From Neisseriaceae bacterium (GTDB lineage Bacteria; Pseudomonadota; Gammaproteobacteria; Burkholderiales; Neisseriaceae): a stretch of 5,309 bases of DNA. The stretch covers positions 1-5,309 of the forward strand of contig JAGNPU010000164.1 in assembly GCA_017989485.1 (NCBI GenBank), read 5' to 3'. The notes under the pieces are model-generated. The model worked only from the letters and a program-made list of their open reading frames with translations. It ran no database searches and was not told the DNA's origin. Both the position numbers and the translations under genes were made by a program. Shown in pieces: positions 1-5,309 of this stretch; positions within the stretch are counted from its first letter, which is position 1; each line of letters begins with the position of its first letter.

Positions 1-1369
1 AGCCGGTGTTGATGAACACCACGCGGTCTTGGGCTTGGGCAATGCAGGCTTTAAGGTTGACGCTGGTGCGGCGCTCTTCGTCCATAATGCCCATTTTCAG
101 GGTTAGGGGCGCAAGGCCGGTCAGCTGCTCAACGGCGGCAAACAGGTCGTTGGCAAACGCCACCTCTTCGGGGCCGTGCATTTTGGGCTTCACAATGTAC
201 ACCGACTTGGTGCGTGAGTTGCCGCCGCTACGGCGGTTTAGGTCAAAGGGCGCAATCAGGCCGGTCATCACCGCATCCAAAATGCCTTCCGGGATTTCTT
301 GACCGGCGTCGTCCAAGATGGCCGGCGTGGTCATTAAATGGCCCACGTTGCGGATGAACATCAGCGAGCGGCCCTGTAGGGTAATGCTGTTGCCTCGCGC
401 GGTGGTGTAGGTGCGGTCAGGATTCATGGTGCGGGTAAAGGTTTTGCCATTTTTGGACACGGCTTCAGATAGGTCGCCGCGCATCAGGCCCAGCCAGTTT
501 TGGTACACGCACACTTTGTCGGCGGCATCGACGGCGGCAATTGAGTCTTCGCAGTCCATGATGGTGGTCACGGCCGCTTCCATAATGATGTCTTTAATCC
601 CTGCGGCGTCCTGCGAGCCAATCGGGCTGGTTTTGTCGATCAAAATGTCGAAGTGCAGATTATTGTGTTTAAACAACAGCGACGTGGGCGAGGTTTCCTT
701 GCCGGTAAAGCCCACAAAGCGCTCGGGATGGGTGAGCGGCACGATTTTGCCGTCGGTCAGAATGGCTTCTAGGCCACCTTGGTTGACGATGTAGGCTTGG
801 GTGTTGGCGTGGCTGCCGTCTTTAAGCGGGATGGCCTGGTCCAAGAAGTCGCGCGCAAAGGCGATTACGGCGGCGCCGCGGCCAGGATTGTAAGCGCCTT
901 CTTTGGCGGTGTCGCCCTCATCTGGAATCACGTCGGTGCCATAAAGGGCATCGTAGAGGCTGCCCCAGCGGGCGTTAACGGCATTGAGCGCATAGCGTGC
1001 ATTCATGACCGGCACCACCAGTTGTGGGCCAGCCTGGCTGGTGATCTCGGTGTCGACGTTGGCCGTGGTGACGGCAACGTGGGCCGGTGGGGCCACCAAA
1101 TAGCCAATGTCGGTTAAAAATTGCTGATAGGCTGCCATGTCGGCAATCGGGCCTGGGTGGGCTTGATGCCAGGCATCTATTTGGGCTTGTAGCTGTTCGC
1201 GCTTGGCCAATAAGGCTTTATTTTTTGGGGCGAAGGTGTTCACTAGGGCGCTAAAGCCCTGCCAGAACGTGGCCGCATCAACGCTGTGCTGCGGCAGAAT
1301 CTCGGTGTTGATGAAGTTGGCTAAACGTTGGTCAACGTGTAAACCGTTTAAAATGGTGCGGTCGGTCAT
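1..1369 (-). CDS. glcB: malate synthase G, N-terminal 456 residues (cut by window edge)
   Basis: Malate synthase G condenses glyoxylate with acetyl-CoA to give malate and CoA in the cytoplasm, in the glyoxylate/glycolate assimilation route. The minus-strand reading frame is open from the ATG at 1369 to the left edge, giving 456 residues of a family usually about 720 long, so the C-terminal third is outside the window. Family landmarks are clear: [15 protein letters not shown] in the middle, [15 protein letters not shown] around residues 333-347 (containing the conserved active-site Arg region), and GIMDEERRT at 427-435. Glu431 there aligns with the Mg-binding Glu427 of the E. coli enzyme. The partner Asp of the FLD motif would be about residue 459, just past the edge. 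An in-frame ATG lies two codons upstream (1375), but it touches the ribosome binding site, so 1369 is preferred. The gene follows glcG by 61 bp in the same direction and is probably co-transcribed. No frameshift or stop is seen. Confidence 0.95.
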   Translation of the reverse strand, partial: MTDRTILNGLHVDQRLANFINTEILPQHSVDAATFWQGFSALVNTFAPKNKALLAKREQLQAQIDAWHQAHPGPIADMAAYQQFLTDIGYLVAPPAHVAVTTANVDTEITSQAGPQLVVPVMNARYALNAVNARWGSLYDALYGTDVIPDEGDTAKEGAYNPGRGAAVIAFARDFLDQAIPLKDGSHANTQAYIVNQGGLEAILTDGKIVPLTHPERFVGFTGKETSPTSLLFKHNNLHFDILIDKTSPIGSQDAAGIKDIIMEAAVTTIMDCEDSIAAVDAADKVCVYQNWLGLMRGDLSEAVSKNGKTFTRTMNPDRTYTTARGNSITLQGRSLMFIRNVGHLMTTPAILDDAGQEIPEGILDAVMTGLIAPFDLNRRSGGNSRTKSVYIVKPKMHGPEEVAFANDLFAAVEQLTGLAPLTLKMGIMDEERRTSVNLKACIAQAQDRVVFINTG

Positions 1370-1374
1370 GGTCA

Positions 1375-1381
1375 TCCTCTC
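1375..1381 (-). promoter_or_regulatory. ribosome binding site of glcB
   Basis: On the minus strand GAGAGGA lies 5 nt before the ATG at 1369. It is the end of a pure purine run of about 20 nt (1375-1394). This spacing decides between the ATG at 1369 and the in-frame ATG at 1375, which would have no spacing from the motif. Confidence 0.65.
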
Positions 1382-1398
1382 TCTTTTTCTCTTTGTCG

Positions 1399-1416
1399 TT
1401 TGTTAGGGTTAACAAA
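1399..1416 (-). repeat. 7-bp inverted repeat in the glcG-glcB gap
   Basis: TTTGTTA (1399-1405) and TAACAAA (1410-1416) are perfect inverted arms around a 4-nt loop, so the intercistronic mRNA could form a small AU-rich hairpin. On the minus strand it is followed by a purine-rich run, not a U-run, so it does not look like an intrinsic terminator. It could be a weak mRNA stability or processing element, or chance. Confidence 0.4.
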
Positions 1417-1430
1417 GCATGAATGGGTCA

Positions 1431-1832
1431 TCATAAAATACTGGCAATGGCCAGGCGGGCAAGCTGGGCGTCTAGGTCGGAAGCCAGACCTGAAACGCCC
1501 ACGGCCCCGATGCAATGCCCCTCGATGATGATGGGCAAGCCACCTTCGAGTAGGCCTTGTAGCGGGGTCGATAGAAAGGCCGTGCGGCCTTGTTTAATCA
1601 TGGTTTCATAGACTAAGGTTTCCTTGCGCGAGAGGGCCGCTGTTTTGGCCTTTTCTTGCGCAATCAGTGCCGACATCGGCGCTGCCCCATCCATGCGCAA
1701 CAGTCCTAAAGGATGGCCGCCTTCGTCGACGATGCTAATCGTCACCGCCCACTGTTGCTTTTTGGCTTCTTGCCGGGCGGTGGTCAAAATGGCGTCGATG
1801 GCCTGTTCGTCTAGGATGTACTTTTGTTGCAT
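1431..1832 (-). CDS. glcG: GlcG/HbpS-type (DUF336, haem-degrading fold) protein
   Basis: This 133-residue protein matches the length and pattern of the GlcG/HbpS family (DUF336). Visible family features are VDEGGHPLGLLRMDGA at residues 35-50, a helix with EKAKTAALSRKET around 60-72, EGGLPI at 96-101 and the Gly-rich IGAVGVSG at 108-115 near the C-terminus. There is no signal peptide or membrane segment, so it should be cytoplasmic. Family members bind haem (HbpS) or small ligands, but the biochemical role of GlcG in glycolate/glyoxylate metabolism is not settled, and no enzyme activity should be assumed. The ATG at 1832 has a strong ribosome binding site 7 nt upstream. The gene lies directly upstream of glcB, the same order as in the E. 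coli glc operon. Here it is the first gene of its unit, because upstream lies only the divergent tkt promoter region. The link to the glc pathway rests mainly on this neighbour. Confidence 0.9.
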   Translation of the reverse strand: MQQKYILDEQAIDAILTTARQEAKKQQWAVTISIVDEGGHPLGLLRMDGAAPMSALIAQEKAKTAALSRKETLVYETMIKQGRTAFLSTPLQGLLEGGLPIIIEGHCIGAVGVSGLASDLDAQLARLAIASIL

Positions 1833-1839
1833 GGGGGAT

Positions 1840-1845
1840 TCCTCC
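1840..1845 (-). promoter_or_regulatory. strong ribosome binding site of glcG
   Basis: The minus strand reads GGAGGA, 7 nt before the ATG at 1832. This near-consensus Shine-Dalgarno supports the chosen start and suggests efficient translation. Confidence 0.8.
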
Positions 1846-1868
1846 GGTTGCCTATGGCGTACCTATAG

Positions 1869-1897
1869 ATTAATTGCTTGGTGACTCATGCTGTGAA
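1869..1897 (-). promoter_or_regulatory. weak candidate sigma70 promoter for glcG-glcB
   Basis: On the minus strand TTCACA (1892-1897, 5 of 6 to the -35 consensus) is followed after 17 nt by ATTAAT (1869-1874, 4 of 6 to the -10 consensus). This would start transcription roughly 25-30 nt before the glcG start codon. The -10 match is poor and other placements in this AT-rich stretch are possible. Confidence 0.3.
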
Positions 1898-2145
1898 AAC
1901 GACACGTTCTTTGTGGCAGGTCTGCCCATTAGGCGACTGCTTTATTTGTCTATTCGAGATAGATTTTGGTCTAAGCCAACCTCAGTGTATCAAGCCGACA
2001 CGTTTTTGTCTCTGCCGTCTGGGTTAAAAATAAAAAACCGGGTTTGCCGTGTGGAATCAGGCCTGTGTGCCAGCAATGATCAGGGCTATGTTTATTGGGT
2101 AAAATCCTGATTTGCTTCCGAATTATGCCTTATTTGTAATTATGT

Positions 2146-2175
2146 TTAACATATATAGACATATAACCTTATAAA
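2146..2175 (+). promoter_or_regulatory. candidate sigma70 promoter P1 for tkt
   Basis: TTAACA (2146-2151, 5 of 6 to the -35 consensus) and TATAAA (2170-2175, 5 of 6 to the -10 consensus) are separated by 18 nt in a very AT-rich stretch. Transcription would start near 2182 and give a leader of about 120 nt before tkt. This is the best promoter match in the gap. Confidence 0.55.
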
Positions 2176-2205
2176 TTGCGGGGAATCTGGGGAAGATCGC
2201 CGTTC

Positions 2206-2236
2206 ATGCCTTGAAGAAAGGGGTATAAAAAGGCAT
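2206..2236 (+). repeat. 7-bp inverted repeat bracketing a tkt promoter
   Basis: ATGCCTT (2206-2212) and AAGGCAT (2230-2236) are perfect arms with a 17-nt gap. The left arm is a second direct copy of the core of the 12-bp repeat arm at 2125-2131, and the right arm is shared with the 12-bp repeat. The arms overlap the -35 and -10 of the downstream candidate promoter, as a repressor operator would. In RNA begun further upstream the arms could pair as a leader hairpin. Confidence 0.45.
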
Positions 2237-2239
2237 AAT
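2211..2239 (+). promoter_or_regulatory. candidate sigma70 promoter P2 for tkt
   Basis: TTGAAG (2211-2216, 4 of 6) and CATAAT (2234-2239, 5 of 6) have the ideal 17-nt spacing. Initiation would fall near 2246, leaving a leader of about 58 nt. Both elements overlap inverted-repeat arms (2206-2212 and 2230-2241), so P2 may be the regulated start. A TATAAA at 2224-2229 is an alternative -10 without a good -35. Confidence 0.4.
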
Positions 2240-2292
2240 TCAGGCAGAATTTATTTGCGTCACGCACGCACTCACTCATCTTGAATACTCGG

Positions 2293-2297
2293 TAAGG
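2293..2297 (+). promoter_or_regulatory. ribosome binding site of tkt
   Basis: TAAGG lies 6 nt before the ATG at 2304. It is a partial Shine-Dalgarno of the same TAAGG type as the one used by the gap gene downstream. Confidence 0.6.
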
Positions 2298-2303
2298 CAA
2301 ATT

Positions 2304-4283
2304 ATGGCTTCTCAACTGGCAAACGCCATTCGTTTTTTATCCATGGACGCAGTGCAAAAGGCCAACTCCGGTCACCCTGGTGCCCCTATGGGCATGGCCG
2401 AAATGGCGCAGGCTTTGTGGACCCGTTTCTTGCGCCACAGTCCCAGTAACCCTAAGTTTGTGAATCGCGACCGCTTTGTGTTGTCTAACGGTCATGCGTC
2501 TATGTTGATGTACAGCCTGCTGCATTTGAGCGGCTACAACGTCAGCATCGATGACTTAAAAGCCTTCCGCCAGTTCAAAAGCAAAACCCCAGGTCACCCT
2601 GAATACGGCTACACCGACGGCGTTGAAACCACCACGGGCCCATTGGGCCAAGGCCTTGCCAATGCGGTGGGGATGGCCATTGCCGAACAGATTTTGGCCA
2701 AAGAATTTAACCGCGATGGTTTTGACATCGTGGACCACCACACCTACACCTTTGTTGGCGATGGCTGCCTGATGGAAGGCATTTCTCACGAAGTGGCCTC
2801 TCTGGCAGGGACTTTAGGCCTAGGCAAGCTGGTTGTGCTGTACGACGACAACAATATTTCCATCGACGGCAACGTGGATGGCTGGTTTAGCGAAAACATT
2901 CCCGAGCGTTTTGCCAGCTACGGTTGGCACGTGGTGGCCAACGTGGACGGGCATGACGTCGACGCAGTGGCCAACGCCATTGCCGCCGCCAAGGCCAATG
3001 ACGCGCAGCCCAGCATTATTTGCTGCAAAACCACCATTGGCAAAGGCTCGCCGAATAAAGAAGGCACGGCCAAAACCCACGGCAGCCCCTTGGGTGACGA
3101 CGAGATTGCCGCCGCCCGCGCGCAGCTAGGCTGGGCCCACGCGCCGTTCGTGGTGCCGGCTGACGTCTATGCCGCCTGGGATGCAAAAGCCGCTGGTGTG
3201 GCCTTAGAGCAGGCCTGGCAGGCTGATTTTGACGCCTATGCCGCTCAATACCCAGAGCTGGCGCAAGAATTCACCCGCCGCATGGCCGGTGATCTGCCCG
3301 CCAGTTTTGACGCCCACGTGGCCGCAGCCTTGGCCGACATCAACGCCAAAGCAGAAAAACTGGCCACCCGCCAAGCCAGCCAAAACGCGATTGAAACCCT
3401 GGCCCAGGTTTTGCCTGAGTTAGTGGGCGGCTCTGCCGACTTAACCCCTTCGAATCTGACCAACTGGTCAAACTCAAAAGCCTTGGCCAAAGGCGAAGGG
3501 GGCAACTACATTCACTACGGCGTGCGCGAATTCGGCATGAGCGCCATCATGAATGGCATGACCTTACACGGTGGCGTGAAGCCATTCGGCGCCACCTTCT
3601 TGATGTTCAGTGAATACGCCCGTAACGCCTTGCGCATGGCGGCCCTGATGAAAATCAATTCGGTGTTTGTGTACACCCATGATTCCATCGGCCTGGGCGA
3701 AGATGGCCCAACCCATCAGCCGGTTGAGCAAATCGCCACCTTGCGCATGATTCCGAATATGGCCGTTTGGCGCCCTTGTGACACCGCCGAGTCATTGGTG
3801 TCATGGGTGGAGGCGGTCAAAGCCCAAGACCATCCGTCTTGCCTGATTTTCAGCCGCCAAGGGTTGCCGTATGTCACCCGCAGCGACGAACAGCTGGCGA
3901 ACATCGCCAAGGGCGGGTATGTGTTGAGCGACGTCGATCAGGCTCAGGCCATCTTGTTGGCCACCGGCTCGGAAGTGGCGTTGGCACTGGACGCACAAAA
4001 AGCGTTGGCTGCCGAAGGCGTGGCGGTGCGCGTGGTGTCTATGCCGGCCACCACCGTCTTTGATCAACAAGACCAGGCCTATCAGGCCAGCGTTTTGACG
4101 AAAGGCTTGCCACGCGTGGCGGTTGAGGCTGGCGTCAGCGACTTCTGGCGCAAATACGTGGGCTTAGAAGGCGCCGTTGTGGGGATGGATCACTTTGGCG
4201 AGTCTGCACCCGCCAATGAGCTGTTCAAGACCTTCGGCTTCACCACTGAGAACGTGGTCGCCACCGTGAAATCGGTACTGTAA
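2304..4283 (+). CDS. tkt: transketolase (thiamine diphosphate enzyme)
   Basis: Transketolase moves two-carbon ketol units between sugar phosphates, for example xylulose 5-phosphate plus ribose 5-phosphate to sedoheptulose 7-phosphate plus glyceraldehyde 3-phosphate. It links the pentose phosphate pathway to glycolysis in the cytoplasm. The protein is 659 residues (E. coli TktA 663) and complete. Key residues align with E. coli numbering at an offset of two: His24 (SGHPGAPMG), His64 (SNGHAS), His98, the TPP/Mg motif from GDG at 152-154 to Asn183, His259 (THGSPLG), catalytic Glu409 (GVREFGM), Asp467 and His471 (EDGPTHQP). Domain order is the usual PP, PYR and C-terminal domains. The start fits the family N-terminus and has a ribosome binding site 6 nt upstream. 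The gene is divergent from glcG, probably driven by the promoters at 2146-2239, and closed by the terminator at 4292. No odd residues, frameshift or fusion are seen. Its erythrose/glyceraldehyde phosphate products tie it to the GAPDH gene downstream. Confidence 0.97.
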   Translation: MASQLANAIRFLSMDAVQKANSGHPGAPMGMAEMAQALWTRFLRHSPSNPKFVNRDRFVLSNGHASMLMYSLLHLSGYNVSIDDLKAFRQFKSKTPGHPEYGYTDGVETTTGPLGQGLANAVGMAIAEQILAKEFNRDGFDIVDHHTYTFVGDGCLMEGISHEVASLAGTLGLGKLVVLYDDNNISIDGNVDGWFSENIPERFASYGWHVVANVDGHDVDAVANAIAAAKANDAQPSIICCKTTIGKGSPNKEGTAKTHGSPLGDDEIAAARAQLGWAHAPFVVPADVYAAWDAKAAGVALEQAWQADFDAYAAQYPELAQEFTRRMAGDLPASFDAHVAAALADINAKAEKLATRQASQNAIETLAQVLPELVGGSADLTPSNLTNWSNSKALAKGEGGNYIHYGVREFGMSAIMNGMTLHGGVKPFGATFLMFSEYARNALRMAALMKINSVFVYTHDSIGLGEDGPTHQPVEQIATLRMIPNMAVWRPCDTAESLVSWVEAVKAQDHPSCLIFSRQGLPYVTRSDEQLANIAKGGYVLSDVDQAQAILLATGSEVALALDAQKALAAEGVAVRVVSMPATTVFDQQDQAYQASVLTKGLPRVAVEAGVSDFWRKYVGLEGAVVGMDHFGESAPANELFKTFGFTTENVVATVKSVL

Positions 4284-4291
4284 GCCATGTG

Positions 4292-4329
4292 AGCTGCTGG
4301 GGTGTGAGAACGCCCAAGCAGCTTTTTTT
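4292..4329 (+). terminator. intrinsic terminator after tkt
   Basis: AGCTGCT (4292-4298) pairs with AGCAGCT (4317-4323). After one mismatch the stem continues as GGGTG (4300-4304) with CGCCC (4311-4315), including one G-U pair, around a 6-nt loop. The stem of about 12 pairs runs straight into seven T (4323-4329). It begins 8 nt after the tkt stop codon and should separate tkt from the genes downstream. Confidence 0.85.
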
Positions 4330-4340
4330 ACGCAGTAAAC

Positions 4341-4347
4341 GGAAGGA
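4341..4347 (+). promoter_or_regulatory. ribosome binding site of the MAPEG-family gene
   Basis: GGAAGGA lies 7 nt before the ATG at 4355. The frame stays open upstream to a GTG at 4289, but that extension would run through the tkt terminator and has no ribosome binding site, so this motif fixes the start at 4355. Confidence 0.7.
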
Positions 4348-4354
4348 TGACGTC

Positions 4355-4738
4355 ATGACCTTAGCCTATTGGTGTGTGTTTGCGGCCATGTTGCTGCCGT
4401 TGTTGACGGCCGGCTATGCCAAACAAAGGGGTGGGTTTTCCAAGCAGGATAACCACAATCCGCGGGCATTCCTAAGCCAGCTGCAGGGCCGTGCGGCACG
4501 GGCGCAGGCGGCACAGGCGAATGGCTATGAGGTCAATCCGTTTTTTGCCGCGGCCGTCATCATCGCCCACGTGAGCGGTGGCGCGGCACAGGACACGATT
4601 AATCTTTGGGCCATGCTGTTTGTGGCTACCCGAGTGGCCTACATTGTGTGTTACCTACAGGATTGGGCCAGCGCCCGATCGGTGATGTGGATGCTTGGGC
4701 TGGCATGCATTGTGGCCTTATTCATTGCCGCCACTTAG
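4355..4738 (+). CDS. MAPEG-family small inner-membrane protein
   Basis: This 127-residue protein has four predicted membrane segments: about residues 3-21, 62-78, 82-100 and 107-126. Between the first two lies a polar loop carrying the family pattern NPRAF (35-39), then GRAARAQAAQANGYEVNPFF (45-64) with conserved Arg/Ala, Asn56, Glu59 and Pro62. TRVAY (92-96) in the third segment is the Arg...Tyr motif typical of MAPEG proteins. Eukaryotic members (microsomal glutathione transferases, leukotriene C4 synthase) act on glutathione conjugates or lipid peroxides. Most short bacterial members are uncharacterised, so a glutathione-linked role is only possible. It should sit in the cytoplasmic membrane. 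It lies 71 bp after tkt, beyond the terminator, and 65 bp before gap, with no obvious metabolic link to either. No strong own promoter is visible between the terminator and its start, so it may be expressed by read-through or from an unrecognised promoter inside tkt. Confidence 0.88.
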   Translation: MTLAYWCVFAAMLLPLLTAGYAKQRGGFSKQDNHNPRAFLSQLQGRAARAQAAQANGYEVNPFFAAAVIIAHVSGGAAQDTINLWAMLFVATRVAYIVCYLQDWASARSVMWMLGLACIVALFIAAT

Positions 4739-4754
4739 GGCAATGCCGTATTAT
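4725..4754 (+). promoter_or_regulatory. candidate sigma70 promoter for gap
   Basis: TTGCCG (4725-4730, 4 of 6 to the -35 consensus) at the end of the MAPEG gene and TATTAT (4749-4754, 5 of 6 to the -10 consensus) are 18 nt apart. Initiation near 4761 would leave a leader of about 43 nt before gap. A small dyad, GGCA-A-TGCC (4739-4747), lies in the spacer. The -35 is weak. Confidence 0.35.
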
Positions 4755-4790
4755 TACCGCTGGCAAAGGCTGGCGTTTTGCTTAAATTTT

Positions 4791-4796
4791 TAAGGA
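4791..4796 (+). promoter_or_regulatory. ribosome binding site of gap
   Basis: TAAGGA lies 7 nt before the ATG at 4804, a good Shine-Dalgarno that fixes the start. Confidence 0.75.
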
Positions 4797-4803
4797 ATCA
4801 ACA

Positions 4804-5309
4804 ATGACCATCAAAATTGCCATTAATGGCTATGGCCGCATCGGCCGTCAAGTTTTGCGCGCGATTTATGAATATGACTTAACCAACCAGCTGGACGTTG
4901 TGGCCGTGAATGCCTCGGGTGATTTGGCGACCAATGCCCACCTGACCAAGTTTGACACCGTGCACGGCCGCTTTAATGCCGACATCAGCCACGATGACAG
5001 CAACCTCATCATCAACGGCAAGAAAATTCCTTTTTTCGCCACCCGTAACCCTGCAGAACTGCCTTGGGCCGAGCTGGGCGTAGACCTGGTGCTGGAATGC
5101 ACCGGTGCCTTTACGACGAAAGAGAAATGTCAGGCCCACCTGAACGCAGGGGCGAAGAAAGTGTTGATCTCTGCCCCGGGCGGTGCCGACGTGGACGCCA
5201 CCATTGTGTATGGCGTGAACCATAATGTCTTGACTTCAGACATGACCGTGGTGTCTAACGCCTCATGCACCACCAACTGTTTGGCGCCCGTGGCCAAGGC
5301 CCTGAATGA
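4804..5309 (+). CDS. gap: glyceraldehyde-3-phosphate dehydrogenase, N-terminal 168 residues (cut by window edge)
   Basis: GAPDH oxidises glyceraldehyde 3-phosphate to 1,3-bisphosphoglycerate with NAD(P), or runs in reverse in gluconeogenesis, in the cytoplasm. The window holds 168 complete codons of a protein usually about 335 residues long. The Rossmann nucleotide-binding motif NGYGRIGR is at residues 8-15, HGRF follows in the first domain, ECTGAF lies around 99-104, and the active-site motif [12 protein letters not shown] places the catalytic Cys at 155. The catalytic His is beyond the edge. At 34-40 the sequence is AVNASGD: the Asp of the VxND motif, which contacts the NAD ribose in NAD-specific enzymes, is replaced by Ala37, followed by Ser38. 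The same Asn-Ala-Ser pattern occurs in NADP-preferring GapB enzymes such as that of Bacillus subtilis, so NADP use is likely (inference). The downstream TGA-like end of the window is out of frame, so the gene continues. An erythrose-4-phosphate dehydrogenase (Epd) is a less likely alternative. Confidence 0.94.
   Translation, partial: MTIKIAINGYGRIGRQVLRAIYEYDLTNQLDVVAVNASGDLATNAHLTKFDTVHGRFNADISHDDSNLIINGKKIPFFATRNPAELPWAELGVDLVLECTGAFTTKEKCQAHLNAGAKKVLISAPGGADVDATIVYGVNHNVLTSDMTVVSNASCTTNCLAPVAKALN

Larger units (their letters stand above)
2120..2241. repeat. perfect 12-bp inverted repeat, arms 98 bp apart
   Basis: GAATTATGCCTT (2120-2131) is the exact reverse complement of AAGGCATAATTC (2230-2241). 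The left arm lies upstream of the stronger candidate tkt promoter and the right arm overlaps the -10 of a second one. No target-site duplication or other mobile-element sign flanks the arms. A pair of operator sites is one reading, and a decayed miniature element is another but less supported. Confidence 0.6.
1833..2303. other. 471-bp divergent regulatory region between glcG and tkt, no gene
   Basis: Both flanking genes point away from this gap. The stretch is more AT-rich than the genes, especially 2130-2180. One open frame at 1874-2110 on the plus strand starts with TTG, lacks a ribosome binding site and resembles nothing I know, so I treat it as noncoding. Short dyads present are GGCAG-GT-CTGCC (1915-1926), TCTAT-5nt-ATAGA (1949-1963), AAACCGGGTTT (2035-2045) and CAGGCCTG (2058-2065). 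The likely tkt promoters and the 12-bp inverted repeat at 2120-2241 lie in its right half. A tetranucleotide-like run (CACG/CACT units, 2261-2278) lies in the tkt leader. Confidence 0.7.

Noticed and set aside
6..1117. Plus-strand open frames opposite glcB
   Set aside because: The minus strand here encodes clear malate synthase G throughout, and the plus-strand translations have no recognisable domains.
1874..2110. 78-codon open frame in the divergent intergenic region
   Set aside because: It starts with TTG, has no ribosome binding site, matches no family I recognise, and lies over dyads and upstream of the tkt promoters. It is best read as noncoding.
2120..2241. 122-bp miniature transposable element with 12-bp terminal repeats
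   Set aside because: No target-site duplication flanks the arms, and the interior contains plausible promoter elements of tkt. An operator arrangement explains it better, though a multi-copy search would settle it.
2337..4070. Several open frames of 60-100 codons antisense to or overlapping tkt
   Set aside because: They are shadows of a codon-biased, fully conserved transketolase gene and show no start signals or family motifs.
4289..4354. GTG-started 22-residue N-terminal extension of the MAPEG protein
   Set aside because: It would be encoded by the tkt terminator hairpin, has no ribosome binding site, and precedes a normal family start with a good Shine-Dalgarno at 4341-4347.
4757..4791. 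Possible terminator between the MAPEG gene and gap (GCAAA...TTTGC followed by T-rich sequence)
   Set aside because: The stem is only five mostly A-T pairs, and the GCTGGC units inside are direct, not inverted, so it does not form a convincing intrinsic terminator.
5303..5309. Apparent stop codon (TGA) at the very end of the gap gene
   Set aside because: The TGA is out of frame; the reading frame continues ...Ala-Leu-Asn and is cut by the window edge.

Overview
The window carries central-carbon housekeeping genes of a Gram-negative bacterium. It is most likely a betaproteobacterium, and the GAPDH and transketolase sequences remind me of Neisseriales. That placement is recall of family resemblance, not a search result. 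Four protein genes are supported: two on the minus strand at the left (glcG, then glcB, which runs off the left edge) and, on the plus strand, tkt, a small MAPEG-family membrane protein gene and the 5' part of a gap gene that runs off the right edge.

Left third (1-1832, minus strand): glcG encodes a 133-residue GlcG/HbpS-type protein. It is followed after 61 bp by glcB, malate synthase G, of which 456 N-terminal residues are present. The order glcG-glcB matches the end of the E. coli glc operon. However, glcG has no glycolate oxidase genes immediately upstream, only a 471-bp gap and then the divergent tkt gene. The pair therefore looks like a two-gene (or longer) unit for glyoxylate plus acetyl-CoA assimilation.

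Divergent intergenic region (1833-2303): it has no convincing gene. It holds good candidate promoters for tkt, a weak candidate promoter for glcG, several short palindromes, and a perfect 12-bp inverted repeat. A third copy of the repeat's core, together with the right arm, brackets one of the tkt promoters. This is the best candidate for undescribed regulation in the window.

Right part (2304-5309, plus strand): tkt is complete (659 residues, all key catalytic residues present) and ends in a strong intrinsic terminator. A MAPEG-family gene (127 residues, four predicted membrane segments) and gap follow, each with its own ribosome binding site. The gap product has Asn-Ala-Ser where strictly NAD-dependent enzymes usually have Asn-Asp. 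This suggests an NADP-using, possibly gluconeogenic GAPDH. Together the genes fit carbon flow from C2 compounds to malate and through triose and pentose phosphates. That shared theme is inferred from gene content, not shown by co-transcription. I found no mobile element, CRISPR array, tRNA, rRNA or defence-type system.
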